A stretch of DNA of 64,000 nt from JADJDM01 sp044352985 (GTDB lineage Bacteria; Bacteroidota; Bacteroidia; B-17B0; Aurantibacillaceae): NCBI GenBank assembly GCA_044352985.1, contig JBILCU010000001.1, positions 62,001-126,000 on the forward strand, written 5' to 3'. The notes under the pieces were generated by a model, which was given only the letters and a program-made list of their open reading frames with translations, made no database searches and was not told the origin of the DNA. Positions 25,355 to 35,451 of this stretch are shown here, in pieces. The translations under genes and the position numbers were made by a program. Each line of letters begins with the position of its first letter. Positions within the stretch are counted from its first letter, which is position 1.

Positions 25355-26851
25355 ATGGCACTGAAGCAAACACAACAACTTAAACTACTTCAAAAATTAT
25401 CGCCTCAGCAAATTCAATTAATGAAATTGTTGCAGTTGCCTACACTTGCACTTGAACAACGAATTAAAGAAGAATTAGAAGCAAATCCTGCTTTGGAAGA
25501 AGGCAATGAAGAAGAACTGGAACAGCAAGAAGATTTTGAAGATGATTTGCTTAATGAATCTGATGATGTAGAAGAGCAAAACGATGACGATGCAGTAATG
25601 GAGGATGCGCAGCGAATGGATGATGAAATCAGTATTGATGATTTTATGGATGAGGAAGAAGTTGCAGACTATAAGTACGAAATAAACAACTCTGGAAAAG
25701 ACAACGATTTCCATGAAACCCCAATAACTGTTGGTCCGGGTTTTCACGATTTACTAGAACAACAATTGGGTTTGCAGGATTTAAGCGAGCAGCAATTTAA
25801 AGTTGGATTATATTTAATCGGTTGTATTGATGAAGATGGGTATTTAAGAAGAGATATGGATTCTATTGTAGATGACATTGCGTTCTCTCAAAACATCAAT
25901 ACTACTATTCAGGAGATTGAAGAAATACTAAAGGTAATACAGTCATTTGATCCACCTGGCGTTGGTGCCCGAAATTTACAAGAATGTTTATTGTTGCAAT
26001 TAGATCGAAAAAATCCAAAAACAAGAGAAATCTATTTTGCTATTGACGTAGTGAAAAATTACATGGATGAATTCTCGAAAAAACACTACGAAAAAATTGC
26101 AAAAAATATAGGCATAAAAGAAGACGAGGAACTTAAAGAGATTATATCATCTATTACCCAATTAAATCCAAAGCCGGGCGATAGCTCATCGGGATCATCT
26201 GTGGCCGGTGATGTGGTTCCCGATTTCTTCATTAATAATGCCGATGGCAAATTGGAGCTTTCACTCAATCAACGAAATTTACCTGAGTTAAAATTGAGTA
26301 AGGATTATTTAGAAATGCTTACTGAATACTCTAAAAACAAAGATAAATCGAGTAAAGAAGCTACCACTTTTGTAAAAAGCAAAATAGAATCTGCACAATG
26401 GTTTATTGATGCCTTGTTTCAGCGCCAGCAAACGTTATTGGTTAGTATGAATGCGATCATGAACCACCAAGAAGAATATTTTTTAAGTGGTGATGAAACC
26501 AAATTAAAACCAATGATTTTAAAAGACATTGCTGAAAAAATAGGTTTGGATATATCAACCGTCTCGCGTGTTGCCAATAGCAAATACGTTACTACGCCAT
26601 TCGGTAATTTTTTATTGAAATCCTTTTTCTCCGAATCGTTGAGTACAGAATCTGGGGAAGAAGTATCTACACGTGAGGTAAAAAAAATATTGAAAGATTG
26701 TATCGAATCTGAAAATAAAAAAAAGCCACTTACTGATGATGCATTAATGATGGTATTAAAACAAAAAGGGTACAACATTGCAAGAAGAACAGTTGCTAAA
26801 TACCGCGAGCAATTAGATATTCCCGTAGCACGATTAAGAAAGGAAATTTAA
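25355..26851 (+). CDS. rpoN: RNA polymerase sigma-54 factor
   Basis: The 498-aa protein has the three RpoN regions. Region I is Gln/Leu-rich (KLSPQQIQLMKLLQLPTLALEQ, activator contact). A long acidic region II (about 50-110) follows. Region III ends in the RpoN box ARRTVAKYRE (476-485) that reads the -24 element. The HTH segment DISTVSRVANSKYV is intact. Sigma-54 needs AAA+ activators, and one is encoded at 55645-56859. murI follows after 5 bp, so the two are probably co-transcribed. Confidence 0.97.
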   Translation: MALKQTQQLKLLQKLSPQQIQLMKLLQLPTLALEQRIKEELEANPALEEGNEEELEQQEDFEDDLLNESDDVEEQNDDDAVMEDAQRMDDEISIDDFMDEEEVADYKYEINNSGKDNDFHETPITVGPGFHDLLEQQLGLQDLSEQQFKVGLYLIGCIDEDGYLRRDMDSIVDDIAFSQNINTTIQEIEEILKVIQSFDPPGVGARNLQECLLLQLDRKNPKTREIYFAIDVVKNYMDEFSKKHYEKIAKNIGIKEDEELKEIISSITQLNPKPGDSSSGSSVAGDVVPDFFINNADGKLELSLNQRNLPELKLSKDYLEMLTEYSKNKDKSSKEATTFVKSKIESAQWFIDALFQRQQTLLVSMNAIMNHQEEYFLSGDETKLKPMILKDIAEKIGLDISTVSRVANSKYVTTPFGNFLLKSFFSESLSTESGEEVSTREVKKILKDCIESENKKKPLTDDALMMVLKQKGYNIARRTVAKYREQLDIPVARLRKEI

Positions 26852-26856
26852 ATCTC

Positions 26857-27678
26857 ATGAATTGCCCAATAGGATTTTTTGATTCAGGTTTTGGTGGATT
26901 AACCATTTTAAAAGAAGTGGTTAAAATAATGCCTGAATACGATTACGTATATTTGGGCGACAATGCTCGTGCACCTTATGGCTCGCGTTCTTTCGAATCG
27001 GTTTATGAATACACGCTTGAGTGTGTAAAAAAATTATTTGAAATGAATTGTGAGTTAGTCATTCTTGCATGCAATACTGCATCTGCAAAGGCATTACGAA
27101 CAATACAACAAAAAGATTTACCTGTACTTGCACCAAACAAACGTGTATTAGGTGTAATTCGCCCCACCGCAGAAGTAATAGGCAAATATTCCACATCCAA
27201 TTCCGTTGGCATTATGGCAACAACCGGCACAGTGCATTCAGAATCGTATGTGATTGAGATAAATAAATTTTTTCCTGAAACTAAAGTTATTCAGCAAGCT
27301 TGCCCGATGTTGGTTCCTTTAATTGAAAACAATGAAATAAATAACGAAGGCGCAGATTATTTCATTAAAAAATACTGTAATGAATTACTTAAACAAAACA
27401 CGTCCATAGATACTGTTTTATTAGGTTGTACTCACTATCCGCTGATTCGTGATCAAATAAAAGAACATCTTCCATCACACATTCAGGTAATTTCTCAAGG
27501 CGAAATTATTGCCAATAGTTTAAAAGATTATTTGAAGAGGCACAAACAAATGGACGATCAAATAACTAAACAAAACAGGATAGCTTTTTTTACAACAGAT
27601 AGCACGGAGTTATTTGACCAACATGCGTTAAAATTTTATGGAGAAAGCATACAATCTTCGCCACTAAAATTTCATTAA
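26857..27678 (+). CDS. murI: Glutamate racemase
   Basis: The 273-aa enzyme makes D-glutamate for peptidoglycan from L-glutamate in the cytoplasm. The two catalytic cysteines are visible in ACNTASAKAL (Cys72) and LGCTHYPLI (Cys191), with the N-terminal substrate loop FFDSGFGGLT and DNARAPYG. The length is normal. It lies 5 bp after rpoN and converges on the PKD-protein gene with a 20-bp gap that contains only a weak GC-poor hairpin. Confidence 0.96.
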   Translation: MNCPIGFFDSGFGGLTILKEVVKIMPEYDYVYLGDNARAPYGSRSFESVYEYTLECVKKLFEMNCELVILACNTASAKALRTIQQKDLPVLAPNKRVLGVIRPTAEVIGKYSTSNSVGIMATTGTVHSESYVIEINKFFPETKVIQQACPMLVPLIENNEINNEGADYFIKKYCNELLKQNTSIDTVLLGCTHYPLIRDQIKEHLPSHIQVISQGEIIANSLKDYLKRHKQMDDQITKQNRIAFFTTDSTELFDQHALKFYGESIQSSPLKFH

Positions 27679-27698
27679 TATAGCAAAGCCTGAAAGCT

Positions 27699-30600
27699 TT
27701 ATCTAATTAATTGAAAAAAACCTTTGTATGATTTTTCTTTTAGATTAATGATATAGTAATAGGTTCCGGCTTCAGCCTCAAGGCCTGCTGTTGTTCTACC
27801 ATCCCAACCACCTTTTCTGGAATCAGATGAGTACATTAAAATGCCCCAACGGTTAAAAATATCTACATGTAATGTTTCACCTTTACAAATACCCGGTATA
27901 CTAAAAATATCATTTCTTCCATCTCCATTTGGAGAAAATATATTTGGTATACCATCATCTTCCGGATTACTGCACAATTTAGATTCTACAAATAAAGTAT
28001 CCGCACCTTTACAACCATTGCTATCAGTAACATTGAAGTAATAATAATAACTAGTTCCGTTACCTGTAAATACGGGGTTAGTGCAATTTGTGCATGATAT
28101 AACATCATTATCAGGAGACCAGAAATAGGTATAAGGCAAAGTTCCACCGCTAATAGTAGCATTTACAGTAGCTGTACTATCTTCCCATAACAAAATAGAA
28201 TTTTGAGATAACTGAATATCTATTACATTAACAACTTCTACTTGAGCACCATTACTTGTTGCGGGCAATAAACATTGATTTCCATTTGATAATGTACTTG
28301 ATAATACTAAAATGGGAGTAAATAATCCTGCTTGGGTATATGTGTAAGTAATTGTATCATTTCCTTCGATAACCGTTCCATTACCTAAATCCCAGTAAAA
28401 ATTATCAGCATTTTGCGAACTTGCTTCAAAAGTTACTGTTAAGGGGTTACAGCCTGAATCAGGAGAAAAAGTAAATGCCCCTGTTGCACCTTCAACCGTA
28501 ATTAAATCTTCAATCAACAACGTATCTTTACATCCACCACTGTTTGTTACAATCATAGATACATCGTAAGTACCGGGTTGAGTATATGTATATGATGGAT
28601 TTAACTGAGTTGATAAAGCGCCATTTCCAAAACTCCAAATGGCTTGTGTTACAAAACCAGATGATGAATCGGTAAATGCAACTTGCATATTTCCACAACC
28701 AGAATTTAAAATGGTTATTCCAAAATCAGCCTCAGGTTTAACAATATAAATATTTTTTGAAATTGTACTATCACAGCCGTTTTCATCAACAACTGTTAAA
28801 GCTAAATTATAAACTCCGTTTGCATTGTAAGAATAGTTTAATGTAGGGCCACTTGTTGAATCAACAGAACCGTTTCCAAAATCCCAATAATAGGTTGCAT
28901 TTGCAGTTGTATTAGTTGCAGATGCATCAATTGTGAACAAATCATTTGCGCAAGAAAATGTATCAACACTTAAGCTTGGAAAAGGAAAAGTTGCTCTAAT
29001 GAGTGAGTTAATTATTTTTGTTTTAACACAACCATCGGCATCTGTAATTGTTAAACTTACATTATACGAACCAGGAGCAGCATAAGTATGTTGTGTTGTT
29101 GTATTGTTATCCGTAAAAGTTGTACCGTCGCCATACTGCCATAACCAAGATGTTATTGGCGCTAAATTATCTGTAGTATCTGTAAACGAAATTTGAAGTG
29201 GGGCACAACCTTTTATCGTATCAATAGTAAAGCCAACAAGAGGACCAAGTGTGTTTAATTGTAAAGTAGTTGAATCTTTGCAGCCATTTACATCTGTTAT
29301 TACTAATTTAACCGTATTTGCACCCGGAGATTGATACGTGAACTGAGGGCTTGCAAGTGTTGAAACATCATTGGTAACCCCATTTACACCAAAATCCCAT
29401 CGATAAGAAGATGGATCCTGACTAGTTATTCCATTAAAAAGTGCATTAAAAGGAAAACACCCTCTCGCACTATCTACTTCTATTCTCGCTATTGGCTCTG
29501 CAACAGTTAAGTTAATTGTAATTGTATCTGCACAGCCTGTGGTAAAGTTATACGCCTCCAGCTTGACTATTTTTGGCCCCCTCGTGGCATAGGTATGTAA
29601 CAAACTATCGGTATTAGTTAAATCTTGGGTTCCATCTCCAAAATTCCAATACACTGAATCTGCAATAATAGATGTGCTTTCTAAAATTACATTATAGTAA
29701 TTAAGACAGTTCATGGTTTTTATGCCTTGCGCTTTTGGGCCATCAACGCGTATTTGCTTTTTAAGCGAAGTATCGGCACAACCATTATTAAAAGCAATTA
29801 ATTTAACCTGAAATAAGCCTGTATCTTGATATTGATGAGTAGCATCGTCTAATAAAGAATTTCCACCATCGCCAAAGAGCCATTTGTATCCTGTTTCACC
29901 ATTAGCTAACTCATTAAACATAGCAATTTGACCATAACAAATTGTGTCATCTACAATACTAAAATCTGATGTGGGTAAGGTGCCTGCCTTGATGCAATTT
30001 TCACATTCAAAGGTATCTCTGCAACCGGTTTGAGTAACAACTATTAATGTTTGTGTAAATATCCCAACTGTATTATAAGTTGAGTTTGTATTAGGATCAT
30101 TTTCAGTGGAAGAGCTTCCATTACCAAATGTCCATTGATAGTTTGCTATAGGATCAAGTGGGCTTGTACTAGTACTTGTAAATGCTACATTTAAAGGGAT
30201 ACAACCACTATCCGGCAACGCCTCAAAATTTGCTACTGGTCGAATAATCTGTATGTAATTATTTCTTTTTAATGAATCTACACAAGCTCCACCGGCACTA
30301 CCTACAATTAAAGTAACCGGATATGTTCCTGAACTTGTATAAGTATGGTTTGGATTTGCCTGATTGGAAGTAGCTCCATCGCCAAAATTCCAGCTAAATG
30401 TATTTCCGCCAACAGCCGAATTAGTAAAATTAACATTAAAAGGAACAGAACAACTTTGAGTTACATTTGCTGAAAAATTAACGGTAGGAACTTGTCCAAC
30501 AGTAATGTTGCTTACAACAGTATCCGAACAACCATTTGCGTCAACTGCAATCATGGTAACAGGATAAGTTCCAGCAGTAGAAAAAAGATGAGTTGGATTT

Positions 30601-31562
30601 ACAGAACTACTCGTTCCTCCATCACCAAAATTCCATGATGCAGAAACTGCATCGGGCACTGAAGTGTCAGTAAAAGAAAGGGTTCTTCCTGCGCAAACAC
30701 TAGCTGCAGGTGTTGTAAACGATGCAACAATATTTTGAATAATTACTTTATCAACTACAGTAACTGTATCAGTACACCCTCCCTGAGAAATAATAAGTGA
30801 CACATCAAATGAACCTGATGTAGTGTAAGTGTGTGTAGGATCTGATAAAACTGATGAGCTACCGTCTCCAAAAAGCCACCTAATAGAGGCCTGACTTGTA
30901 TTTCCGGATGTGTTGGTAAAACTAACTTGTAATGGCGGACTACATTTAAAAGTTGGCAAAGCTGAAAAAGAAGGCGTTGGAAATGGTGTTATAGTTACGT
31001 TTTTTGTTATCGAATTAGTACATCCATTTGCATCGGTTACAATTAAACTTGCAGGAAAAGTTCCGGCAGATGTATATGCATGCCCTGCTGCACCTGTTGT
31101 AGTGTTTTGAAAAGATCCGTCCCCAAAATCCCATGCCCAGTTACTAATTGCAACGCCTCCAGGTGAAATAGTAGTTTGATCAGAAAACAACACATTTTGA
31201 CCCGCGCAAGAAGGATTGAGGTTGATATTAAAGTTAGGAGCAGGCTTATTATATACAGTAATTACTTTCGTTTTAGTAGAAATAGTTGAGCCATTAGAAA
31301 TAGCAAGCTGTACGGTGTAAACACCAGGGTTTGAATAAATTGCTTGAGGAGATTGAGAAGTAGATGAATTTCCATTTCCAAAAGTCCAGTTCCATGATGT
31401 TGGTCCGCCCGTTGAGTTATCTGTAAACTGAACTACTAAAGGAGCACACCCACTTGTTGCAGAAGAGGTGAAATTAGCATTAAGCTGGGCTTTTAAACCG
31501 GTAACACCAATAAAATAAAGTAACCCAATTAGTCCTATTTTTATTAATGCTATTTTATTCAT
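27699..31562 (-). CDS. Multi-PKD T9SS type B (gliding motility-associated C-terminal) surface protein
   Basis: The protein is 1287 aa from ATG 31560-31562; a TTG directly precedes it. After a signal peptide (about 1-26, GVTGLKAQ) I count 13 PKD-like beta-sandwich domains from their core motifs (for example WTFGNGN, WDFGDGS, WNFGDGG, WQYGDGT, WDLGNGT). The C-terminal 90 residues form the type B T9SS sorting domain (IPNIFSPNGDGRNDIFSI, FNRWGILMYSS, GTYYYIINL, GFFQLIR). It should be exported across the outer membrane and displayed or released, probably as an adhesin or stalk; no enzymatic domain is seen. One of the 13 has WDFGVNG instead of the GDG core. Confidence 0.94.
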   Translation of the reverse strand: MNKIALIKIGLIGLLYFIGVTGLKAQLNANFTSSATSGCAPLVVQFTDNSTGGPTSWNWTFGNGNSSTSQSPQAIYSNPGVYTVQLAISNGSTISTKTKVITVYNKPAPNFNINLNPSCAGQNVLFSDQTTISPGGVAISNWAWDFGDGSFQNTTTGAAGHAYTSAGTFPASLIVTDANGCTNSITKNVTITPFPTPSFSALPTFKCSPPLQVSFTNTSGNTSQASIRWLFGDGSSSVLSDPTHTYTTSGSFDVSLIISQGGCTDTVTVVDKVIIQNIVASFTTPAASVCAGRTLSFTDTSVPDAVSASWNFGDGGTSSSVNPTHLFSTAGTYPVTMIAVDANGCSDTVVSNITVGQVPTVNFSANVTQSCSVPFNVNFTNSAVGGNTFSWNFGDGATSNQANPNHTYTSSGTYPVTLIVGSAGGACVDSLKRNNYIQIIRPVANFEALPDSGCIPLNVAFTSTSTSPLDPIANYQWTFGNGSSSTENDPNTNSTYNTVGIFTQTLIVVTQTGCRDTFECENCIKAGTLPTSDFSIVDDTICYGQIAMFNELANGETGYKWLFGDGGNSLLDDATHQYQDTGLFQVKLIAFNNGCADTSLKKQIRVDGPKAQGIKTMNCLNYYNVILESTSIIADSVYWNFGDGTQDLTNTDSLLHTYATRGPKIVKLEAYNFTTGCADTITINLTVAEPIARIEVDSARGCFPFNALFNGITSQDPSSYRWDFGVNGVTNDVSTLASPQFTYQSPGANTVKLVITDVNGCKDSTTLQLNTLGPLVGFTIDTIKGCAPLQISFTDTTDNLAPITSWLWQYGDGTTFTDNNTTTQHTYAAPGSYNVSLTITDADGCVKTKIINSLIRATFPFPSLSVDTFSCANDLFTIDASATNTTANATYYWDFGNGSVDSTSGPTLNYSYNANGVYNLALTVVDENGCDSTISKNIYIVKPEADFGITILNSGCGNMQVAFTDSSSGFVTQAIWSFGNGALSTQLNPSYTYTQPGTYDVSMIVTNSGGCKDTLLIEDLITVEGATGAFTFSPDSGCNPLTVTFEASSQNADNFYWDLGNGTVIEGNDTITYTYTQAGLFTPILVLSSTLSNGNQCLLPATSNGAQVEVVNVIDIQLSQNSILLWEDSTATVNATISGGTLPYTYFWSPDNDVISCTNCTNPVFTGNGTSYYYYFNVTDSNGCKGADTLFVESKLCSNPEDDGIPNIFSPNGDGRNDIFSIPGICKGETLHVDIFNRWGILMYSSDSRKGGWDGRTTAGLEAEAGTYYYIINLKEKSYKGFFQLIR

Positions 31563-31771
31563 CAAAGATTAAAACTTTTCAAAGCGATAAAAATAGATTT
31601 TTAACATTAAAAAACAAATTTTTTTGGCAATTAATTAAAATGATTCTAAAAAGGTTTTGGGTGAGTAACTTCATTTTATGATTTTAATTGTGTAAAGCAG
31701 TAAATAAATAAATTATTTTTATCATCGATTTTATAGCCCGAATAAAAAAAACAATTGTTTACGCCATTTTT

Positions 31772-32668
31772 ATGAATAATCAAGAACGTACTAACTTTAA
31801 CAAACAACGAAATTTTTATGAATTATATGAAGAATCTTTACGTTTAATAAAAAGGTCGTTTAAACCACTAACAATTGCAATTCTTTTTATTCCAGGACCT
31901 TTACTTATTTTGGCCGGTGGGCTAAACGGTTACATTGAAAGTTTAGGCATTGATTTAAATTTTTTATTAAACCCTGAAAATAAAGCAGCAGCCATGCAAA
32001 AATTTAATGAATTGCTGCCTTTTTTTATTCCCATACTTTTAATTTCATTTCTGGTAGCAATTCTATATGCAGCAGCTGTAAACAGATATGTACTGCTTTA
32101 TCAAAAACACGGCACGCCTATAATTAACATTAAAGAAATTCTTCAATACATGCCCAAAGATAGCTGGAGATTATTTTATAACTACTTCATTTTCGGTTTG
32201 ACATCTTTAGTGATTTTGTTACCGCTCATCTTAGTGGTAAGCTTAATTCCAGCATTACTACTTTTAGTATTTGCAGCAATTATTTTTATTGGCCCGTTAA
32301 TTTACTTTAGCATTAAAAATGCCTCTTACCTAGTGCTTAAAGAAGAAATTCCAATGACATCTGCATTTATTATCACATTTAAAAAAGCACGTAAAAAATG
32401 GTGGTTAATATGGGGTATTGTTATTTCTTCTTTGTTTTTTATTAGTTTATTAAGCATGATCTTCACTTTACCACAATTGGTTTATAATTCATTACTTGCG
32501 TTTTCAGGAATTAACCCTAACCTGGCCTTTTTAGCCGAAAATTCTGAAATATGGCACATGTTATTTGGAGTAATTTCAATACTCGGACAATACACTTTGC
32601 TTCCTGCAATTAATATCATTTTTGTATTAACATTACATTCTATTTTCCAGCAGGAAGAAATAATGTAA
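31772..32668 (+). CDS. Polytopic membrane protein of unknown function
   Basis: The 298-aa protein has about six hydrophobic segments, including PLTIAILFIPGPLLILAGG, FFIPILLISFLVAILYAAA and a long double segment around residues 140-185, followed by WWLIWGIVISSLFFISLL. There is no signal peptide and no recognised catalytic motif. The N-terminal 35 residues are charged and cytoplasmic (YELYEESLRLIKRSFKPL). The layout resembles Bacteroidota hypothetical proteins distantly like the membrane domain of glycerophosphodiester phosphodiesterases. It lies 32 bp before the Nif3-like gene, which has its own promoter-like box. Confidence 0.65.
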   Translation: MNNQERTNFNKQRNFYELYEESLRLIKRSFKPLTIAILFIPGPLLILAGGLNGYIESLGIDLNFLLNPENKAAAMQKFNELLPFFIPILLISFLVAILYAAAVNRYVLLYQKHGTPIINIKEILQYMPKDSWRLFYNYFIFGLTSLVILLPLILVVSLIPALLLLVFAAIIFIGPLIYFSIKNASYLVLKEEIPMTSAFIITFKKARKKWWLIWGIVISSLFFISLLSMIFTLPQLVYNSLLAFSGINPNLAFLAENSEIWHMLFGVISILGQYTLLPAINIIFVLTLHSIFQQEEIM

Positions 32669-32700
32669 TTTAAATTAAAACACCATCAATCTTTGCCTAA

Positions 32701-33795
32701 ATGAAAATAAAAGAACTTATTGCTTGCATTGAAAATTTTGCCCCTCCCTCTTTACAAGAAGAATATGATAATTCGGGATTATTAATTGGCAATTCAGAAG
32801 ATGAAACAGCTGCTGTTCTAGCAACATTAGATGTGACAGAGGATGTAATTGAGGAAGCAATTCAATTAAAAGCAAATTTAATTATAGCGCATCATCCGAT
32901 AATTTTTTCCGGAATAAAAAGAATTAATGGAGCCAATTACGTTGAGCGCATAATTATTAAAGCCATTAAAAATTCAATCGCGATTTATGCCTGTCACACT
33001 AATTTTGATAATGTAATTAGCGGTGTAAATAAAAAAATTGCCGATAAACTTGGGTTAATAAATTTAAAAATTCTTCAGCCAAAATCTCACCAGTTGATGA
33101 AATTGGTAACTTTTGTTCCGAATGAGTCAATTTCACTGGTTCAGCGCGCCTTATTTGCTGCCGGTGCAGGAAATATAGGAAATTATAGCGAGTGTAGTTT
33201 TTTAGTAAATGGAGAAGGGAGTTTTAAACCTAATGAGTTGAGCAATCCATTTTTAGGAGAAAAAAACAAACTCGAAAAAGTAAACGAGGCTCGATTAGAA
33301 GTAATTTTTGAATCGTATAAAAAACTCAACATAATAAATGCATTAAAAAAGAGTCATCCTTACGAAGAAGTTGCTTATTACCTTCAGTCGCTCGAAAATA
33401 ATTATGAACTGATTGGTTCAGGAATGATTGGCGAATTTGAACACCCATTAAAATGGACGGATTTTCTGCGAAAAGTAAAATCTGCTTTTTTGGTGCCAAC
33501 CATAAAACATACTCCCAAAACAACTGATCTAGTAAGGAAAATTGCTTTTTGCGGAGGTTCTGGTAGTTTTCTGTTAAAAAATGCTATTCAGCAAAATGCA
33601 GATGTTTTTTTAAGTGCTGATTTTACCTACCATAAGTTCTTTGACGCTGATAATAAGATAGTTATATGTGATATTGGGCATTTTGAAACGGAACGATTTA
33701 CCCCTGAATTATTTTATGAGGTGATTAAAGAAAATTTTCCTAAATTCGCAGTCCATTTATCAAAAATAAATACTAATCCGATAAATTACTTTTAA
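32701..33795 (+). CDS. Nif3-like dinuclear metal centre protein (YqfO/YbgI type)
   Basis: The 364-aa length is typical of the long YqfO form, which has an inserted PII-like domain (about 125-230). Metal-ligand motifs are AHHPIIFSG (His about 64-65), CHTNFDNV and a C-terminal DIGHFETE. The family forms toroidal hexamers with two metals per subunit; its cellular role is debated (GTP cyclohydrolase I type 2-like is a common misnomer). The Zn-ribbon coiled-coil gene follows after 2 bp, a pairing common in Bacteroidota. AATCTTTG at 32688-32695, one mismatch from the -7 box, sits 5 nt before the ATG. Confidence 0.9.
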   Translation: MKIKELIACIENFAPPSLQEEYDNSGLLIGNSEDETAAVLATLDVTEDVIEEAIQLKANLIIAHHPIIFSGIKRINGANYVERIIIKAIKNSIAIYACHTNFDNVISGVNKKIADKLGLINLKILQPKSHQLMKLVTFVPNESISLVQRALFAAGAGNIGNYSECSFLVNGEGSFKPNELSNPFLGEKNKLEKVNEARLEVIFESYKKLNIINALKKSHPYEEVAYYLQSLENNYELIGSGMIGEFEHPLKWTDFLRKVKSAFLVPTIKHTPKTTDLVRKIAFCGGSGSFLLKNAIQQNADVFLSADFTYHKFFDADNKIVICDIGHFETERFTPELFYEVIKENFPKFAVHLSKINTNPINYF

Positions 33796-33797
33796 AC

Positions 33798-34562
33798 ATG
33801 GCAAAGGCAACAATCAAAGAAAAAGTTGATCATTCAGTTGAAGAGAAACTAAAAGCATTATATGAATTACAATTGATTGACAGCAAGATTGATAAACTAC
33901 GTATCATCCGTGGTGAATTACCTCTTGAAGTTCAGGATTTAGAAGATGTAGTAGCGGGTTTAGAAACTCGTTTTGAAAGCTATACGCAAGAAAACCAAGA
34001 ATTAGAGCAGCAAATCAGTGATAAACAAAACGCAATCAAAGATCACAAAGCAAACATTAAAAAATACGAAGCTCAATTAGGTAAAGTAAAAAACAACAGA
34101 GAATACGATGCAATTACCAAAGAAATTGAGTTTCAAAATTTAGAAATTCAATTGTGCGAAAAACGTATTAAAGAATACAAATTTGCTATTGAGTCAAAAC
34201 AAGAGTTTTTATCGAAAGCGGAAGATGAATTAAAAGACAAGAAAAAAGATTTAAAAGTTAAAAAATCTGAACTAGACGAAATCATTGAAGAAACTCAAAA
34301 AGAAGAACAAGATTTATTAAAAAGCTCTGAAGAAAAATCAAAATTAATTGAAGCTCGCTTGATTAATGCTTATAAAAGAATCAGAAGCAATTCTAAAAAT
34401 GGCTTAGCCGTTGTTCCAATTGAGCGTGATGCTTGCGGTGGTTGTTTCAATAAAATCCCACCTCAACGTCAGTTAGATATTAAAACTCACAAAAAAATTA
34501 TTGTGTGTGAACATTGCGGAAGAGTATTGGTTGATCCAAACATTATACCTGAAACAATTTAA
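33798..34562 (+). CDS. Coiled-coil protein with C-terminal C4 zinc ribbon (CT398-like)
   Basis: The 254-aa protein is almost entirely charged coiled coil (about 30-190, rich in E, K and heptad Leu/Ile). It ends in a zinc ribbon with CGGCFNKI and CEHCGRVLVD (about 212-250). The family (zf-RING_7, HP0958/CT398-like) includes HP0958, linked to flagellar export and RpoN stability in Helicobacter; its role in non-flagellated Bacteroidota is unknown. It is translated 2 bp after the Nif3-like gene, and a strong terminator follows. Confidence 0.9.
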   Translation: MAKATIKEKVDHSVEEKLKALYELQLIDSKIDKLRIIRGELPLEVQDLEDVVAGLETRFESYTQENQELEQQISDKQNAIKDHKANIKKYEAQLGKVKNNREYDAITKEIEFQNLEIQLCEKRIKEYKFAIESKQEFLSKAEDELKDKKKDLKVKKSELDEIIEETQKEEQDLLKSSEEKSKLIEARLINAYKRIRSNSKNGLAVVPIERDACGGCFNKIPPQRQLDIKTHKKIIVCEHCGRVLVDPNIIPETI

Positions 34563-34569
34563 ATTTATC

Positions 34570-34593
34570 AAAGCCCCTTTTTAGGGGCTTTTT
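34570..34593 (+). terminator. Rho-independent terminator of the Nif3 / Zn-ribbon operon
   Basis: The stem AAAGCCCC/GGGGCTTT (34570-34577 with 34584-34591) closes a 6-nt loop and runs into a T stretch ending at 34593. It begins 8 bp after the stop codon. Confidence 0.9.
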
Positions 34594-34606
34594 AGTTAAT
34601 ATACGA

Positions 34607-35437
34607 ATGGAAATTAATCTTCAACAACTACTTCACATTGCTGTTTTAGCTTCAATTAAAGCTGGAAAACGAATTGCTGAAATTTATGAAACCGAATTTG
34701 AAGTTATAATTAAACAAGATTACACACCGGTAACCATTGCAGATAAAGAAGCAAATAAAATAATTGAAGACGAACTACTGATTACAAAAATACCAGTATT
34801 GGGTGAGGAAGGCGAGCATTACAGTTACGCTATTAGAAAAAACTGGGACTTATTATGGATTGTTGACCCGTTAGACGGCACTAAAGAATTCGTAAAACGA
34901 AATGGTGAATTTACAGTAAACATTGGCCTGAGTAATAATGGAGTTACGATACTGGGCGTAATTTTTTCTCCTGTATTTAAAGACATTTATTTTGCGGCTG
35001 ATGGCATTGGCGCATTTAAAATAAACCGTCATGTTTACATGAATAACCAAGAGGCAATTTGTAATGCCCAAACTATTGATGAAATGATTCAGTTTGCAGA
35101 TAAATTACCTTTACAAAAATTACCTGAAACCTATACAATAGTTGCCAGTCGTTCACACCACAATCCTGAATTAAAGAAATACATGAAACAATTGGAGTTG
35201 AACCAATCTGTTAATAGCATTTATTCGGGCAGCAGCATTAAAATGTGCTGGGTTGCCGAAGGCTTAGCCCACGAATACCCTCGTTTTGGAAGAACGATGG
35301 AATGGGATACCTGTGCAGGTCACAGTATTTTAAAGAATGCTGGTGGAACAATAATTGATACGCTTAAGTACTTGCCAATAGCTTACAATAAAGAGAATAT
35401 CGAAAATCCAAGTTTTATAGCTAAACTGATTAAATAA
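34607..35437 (+). CDS. cysQ: 3'(2'),5'-bisphosphate nucleotidase
   Basis: The 276-aa member of the Li+-sensitive inositol-monophosphatase superfamily has the metal motifs GEEGEHY (about 66-72), DPLDGTKEFVKRNGEF (about 86-101) and WDTCAGHSIL near the C-terminus. CysQ hydrolyses PAP, the by-product of sulfate activation, to AMP. The KEFVKRNGEFTVNIGL sequence separates it from plain inositol phosphatases. It starts 13 bp after the terminator and has no evident promoter box, so some read-through may serve it. Confidence 0.93.
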   Translation: MEINLQQLLHIAVLASIKAGKRIAEIYETEFEVIIKQDYTPVTIADKEANKIIEDELLITKIPVLGEEGEHYSYAIRKNWDLLWIVDPLDGTKEFVKRNGEFTVNIGLSNNGVTILGVIFSPVFKDIYFAADGIGAFKINRHVYMNNQEAICNAQTIDEMIQFADKLPLQKLPETYTIVASRSHHNPELKKYMKQLELNQSVNSIYSGSSIKMCWVAEGLAHEYPRFGRTMEWDTCAGHSILKNAGGTIIDTLKYLPIAYNKENIENPSFIAKLIK

Positions 35438-35451
35438 AAATATTTAAATTT

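Noticed and set aside
27679..27698. Terminator between murI and the PKD gene
   Set aside because: Only a 5-bp AAAGC/GCTTT pairing is present, with no T-run, so it is too weak to call.
27699..31562. Regularly spaced similar segments that might suggest a CRISPR or DNA repeat array
   Set aside because: The periodicity is of degenerate PKD protein domains; the DNA copies are diverged and no constant repeat/spacer pattern exists.
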